From Psychrobacter sp. (GTDB lineage: Bacteria > Pseudomonadota > Gammaproteobacteria > Pseudomonadales > Moraxellaceae), in the NCBI GenBank assembly GCA_012270355.1, contig JAAXIL010000170.1:6550-13018 (forward strand): a stretch of DNA of 6,469 nt, written 5' to 3'. Shown one piece after another: positions 5,033 to 6,469 of this stretch (position 1 is the first letter of the stretch; each line of letters opens with the position of its first letter). The position numbers and the translations under genes are program-made. The notes beneath the pieces were generated by a model. It searched no databases, was not told where the DNA came from, and worked only from the letters and a program-made list of their open reading frames with translations.

Positions 5033-6469
5033 TTAACCCAACGGCACAAAGTTGTGCAATCTCAGCTCGGAGTCGGTGACTGCATCTAACACTGTCAAAA
5101 ATGTATATGCCCCTATAAATTTACGAGAGATGAACATAAATTCTTTGGGGGGCAAGCTAAAGTGACGGGTTTGCATCGCCTCGCCCGATAACGTCATTAA
5201 CCGTTCATGCAAGTTACTGGTCGCCCAACGGTAGCCGTGATTGGCCAAAGCCGTCTTGCGAAAGGGCTCGGTGGCGAGCAAAAATACGTCTGCCATGTTG
5301 CCCTTGTCCCGCTCGTTCATGGCATCAAAAAACTCATAGCCGTGCATGGCACTTAGCATGGCAGTTTTATCATGTTGATAGCCTGCAATCATCAAGCCTC
5401 GTGCAATGGATAGCAATTTGCCATCAAACTGACGCATTGCCCCAAAGTCGAGCAGTACGAGTTTATCTTGCGACGCATCACCCTCTAAATCCGCTAACCG
5501 AATTAAATAGTTGCCAAAATTGGGGTCGGTTTGCATCTCGCCCCACACAAAAATTTCATTCAACAAAATATCGATGACCGCTTGCCCTAATGCGTCTCGG
5601 CGGGTTTGCGACAGGGCATCCATATCGACTTGAGTGATTGGCTCGCCTACTTCATAGCTGAGGCAAAGAACTCGCATGGTCGAATAAGCGTCATACACCT
5701 TCGGCACCACGTATCGCTCATCATCAGCCAGTCGTTCGCCAAACCGTTTGGTAGTGTCGGCTTCCAGCTTGTAATTGACTTCGGTCTTGAGCAGGTCTTT
5801 AATCTCTAAAAACCAGGCGTCTAACACTTGCATTTGTGGTACAGCATTGGTGACCTTGAGCAGGTGGCGAAACAAGCTCAAATCTGAGTCAATCGCATCG
5901 GCAACACCTGGGTACTGCACTTTAAGAACGACTTGTTCGCCCGTTGCGATAATGGTTGCCCGATGCACCTGAGCCAGCGATGCCGTGCCGATGGGGGCTG
6001 GGTCCACCTCAAGCTCACTCAATTTGTCGCCCAACTCACGGCGTAAGGTTTGCTCAACCACAGTCCACGCCAGCGAAGCGGTGTTGTCATTTAAGGTATG
6101 CAATGCCTCGGTAATCTCGGGTGGTAAAAAATGCTCACCGTACAACGCCAGCATTTGTCCGATTTTGACAACTGAGCCTTTGAGTTTGCCAAGCTCACGC
6201 ACCAAATAATCGGCTTGCTCTTGCATAAAGGCTTGATTGCGAGAAGTGCGAGCCTCTTTGCTCATAAACAATCCACCCACGCTATTGCCTGCCCAACGCC
6301 TACCAATGTTAAATGAGGCTTTGGCGATGGACAGTCGGCGGTCAAATGCAGATGTTTTCAAACGGTCTAAAGGCTGAGTAGGGCTAGCATTTGAGGCTTC
6401 AGCTTTGGCATTCAAATCAGTAGAGGTGATTGTAGAAGGTGAATAATTGGATTTTGACTGTGGTTCAGG
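5033..6469 (-). CDS. ABC1/UbiB-family atypical kinase-like protein (N-terminus runs off the window)
   Basis: Member of the ABC1/ADCK/UbiB family (COG0661), ATP-binding protein-kinase-like proteins linked to ubiquinone or other isoprenoid-lipid metabolism. The stop is TAA at 5033-5035. A TTG at 6413-6415 gives 460 residues, but the frame stays open to base 6469, adding 18 Ser/Thr/Pro-rich codons without an ATG, so the true start is probably outside. In TTG numbering: KxGQ motif VVKIGQ (82-87); GTASLAQVH (143-151), the loop that is Ala-rich in the family; ATP lysine in VVLKVQYPG (K165); LEAD (E218); the catalytic-loop equivalent QTDPNFGNYL (295-304, D297 and N302), replacing HADPHPGN; and metal-binding DFG (323-325). 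All key residues are present, so it should fold and bind nucleotide. I see no clear C-terminal membrane helices like those of E. coli UbiB, so it may be a soluble paralog rather than UbiB itself; a specific substrate cannot be given. Confidence 0.92.
   Translation of the reverse strand, partial: PEPQSKSNYSPSTITSTDLNAKAEASNASPTQPLDRLKTSAFDRRLSIAKASFNIGRRWAGNSVGGLFMSKEARTSRNQAFMQEQADYLVRELGKLKGSVVKIGQMLALYGEHFLPPEITEALHTLNDNTASLAWTVVEQTLRRELGDKLSELEVDPAPIGTASLAQVHRATIIATGEQVVLKVQYPGVADAIDSDLSLFRHLLKVTNAVPQMQVLDAWFLEIKDLLKTEVNYKLEADTTKRFGERLADDERYVVPKVYDAYSTMRVLCLSYEVGEPITQVDMDALSQTRRDALGQAVIDILLNEIFVWGEMQTDPNFGNYLIRLADLEGDASQDKLVLLDFGAMRQFDGKLLSIARGLMIAGYQHDKTAMLSAMHGYEFFDAMNERDKGNMADVFLLATEPFRKTALANHGYRWATSNLHERLMTLSGEAMQTRHFSLPPKEFMFISRKFIGAYTFLTVLDAVTDSELRLHNFVPLG

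Overview
This 6.5 kb window is dense bacterial chromosome of moderate G+C with short intergenic gaps. The protein sequences (RuvA, ArgD, YacG and a TrmB-like methyltransferase with a YPNP motif) look gammaproteobacterial. The combination suggests Moraxellaceae (Moraxella/Psychrobacter type); this is judged from protein feel without a database search. No IS element, phage gene, CRISPR array, tRNA or rRNA is visible. It is mainly housekeeping sequence, and I do not see a new multi-gene system.

Layout. (1) 1-720, +: C-terminal part of phosphoglycerate kinase, cut by the left edge. (2) 874-1335, +: a small, Ala-rich, very acidic lipoprotein with its own promoter and a good rho-independent terminator (1366-1395). 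(3) 1449-2114, +: ruvA, whose likely promoter overlaps that terminator's T-tract. (4) 2131-3333, -: argD-type aminotransferase, full length but interrupted by one in-frame TAA. (5) 3385-3609, -: yacG-like gyrase-inhibitor zinc protein in which the first cysteine of the CPxC knuckle is Arg. (6) 3745-4503 and 4534-5004, +: a probable two-gene unit, a divergent TrmB-like methyltransferase followed by a stand-alone DUF123 (GIY-YIG-like) protein. (7) 5033-6469, -: an ABC1/UbiB-family atypical kinase whose reading frame stays open to the right edge.

Transcription: pgk, the lipoprotein gene and ruvA run rightward. yacG and argD run leftward, probably together, and meet ruvA tail to tail. The methyltransferase/DUF123 pair diverges from yacG and converges on the kinase gene. 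The genes serve unrelated jobs (glycolysis, envelope, recombination, arginine/lysine biosynthesis, gyrase control, RNA or other methylation, nucleic-acid processing, quinone/lipid-linked kinase), so no shared pathway is implied.

The points most worth a second look are the two apparent lesions in neighbouring leftward genes (nonsense codon in argD, lost zinc ligand in yacG), the helical-repeat lipoprotein, and the methyltransferase that keeps a TrmB frame but changes its signature catalytic motif.
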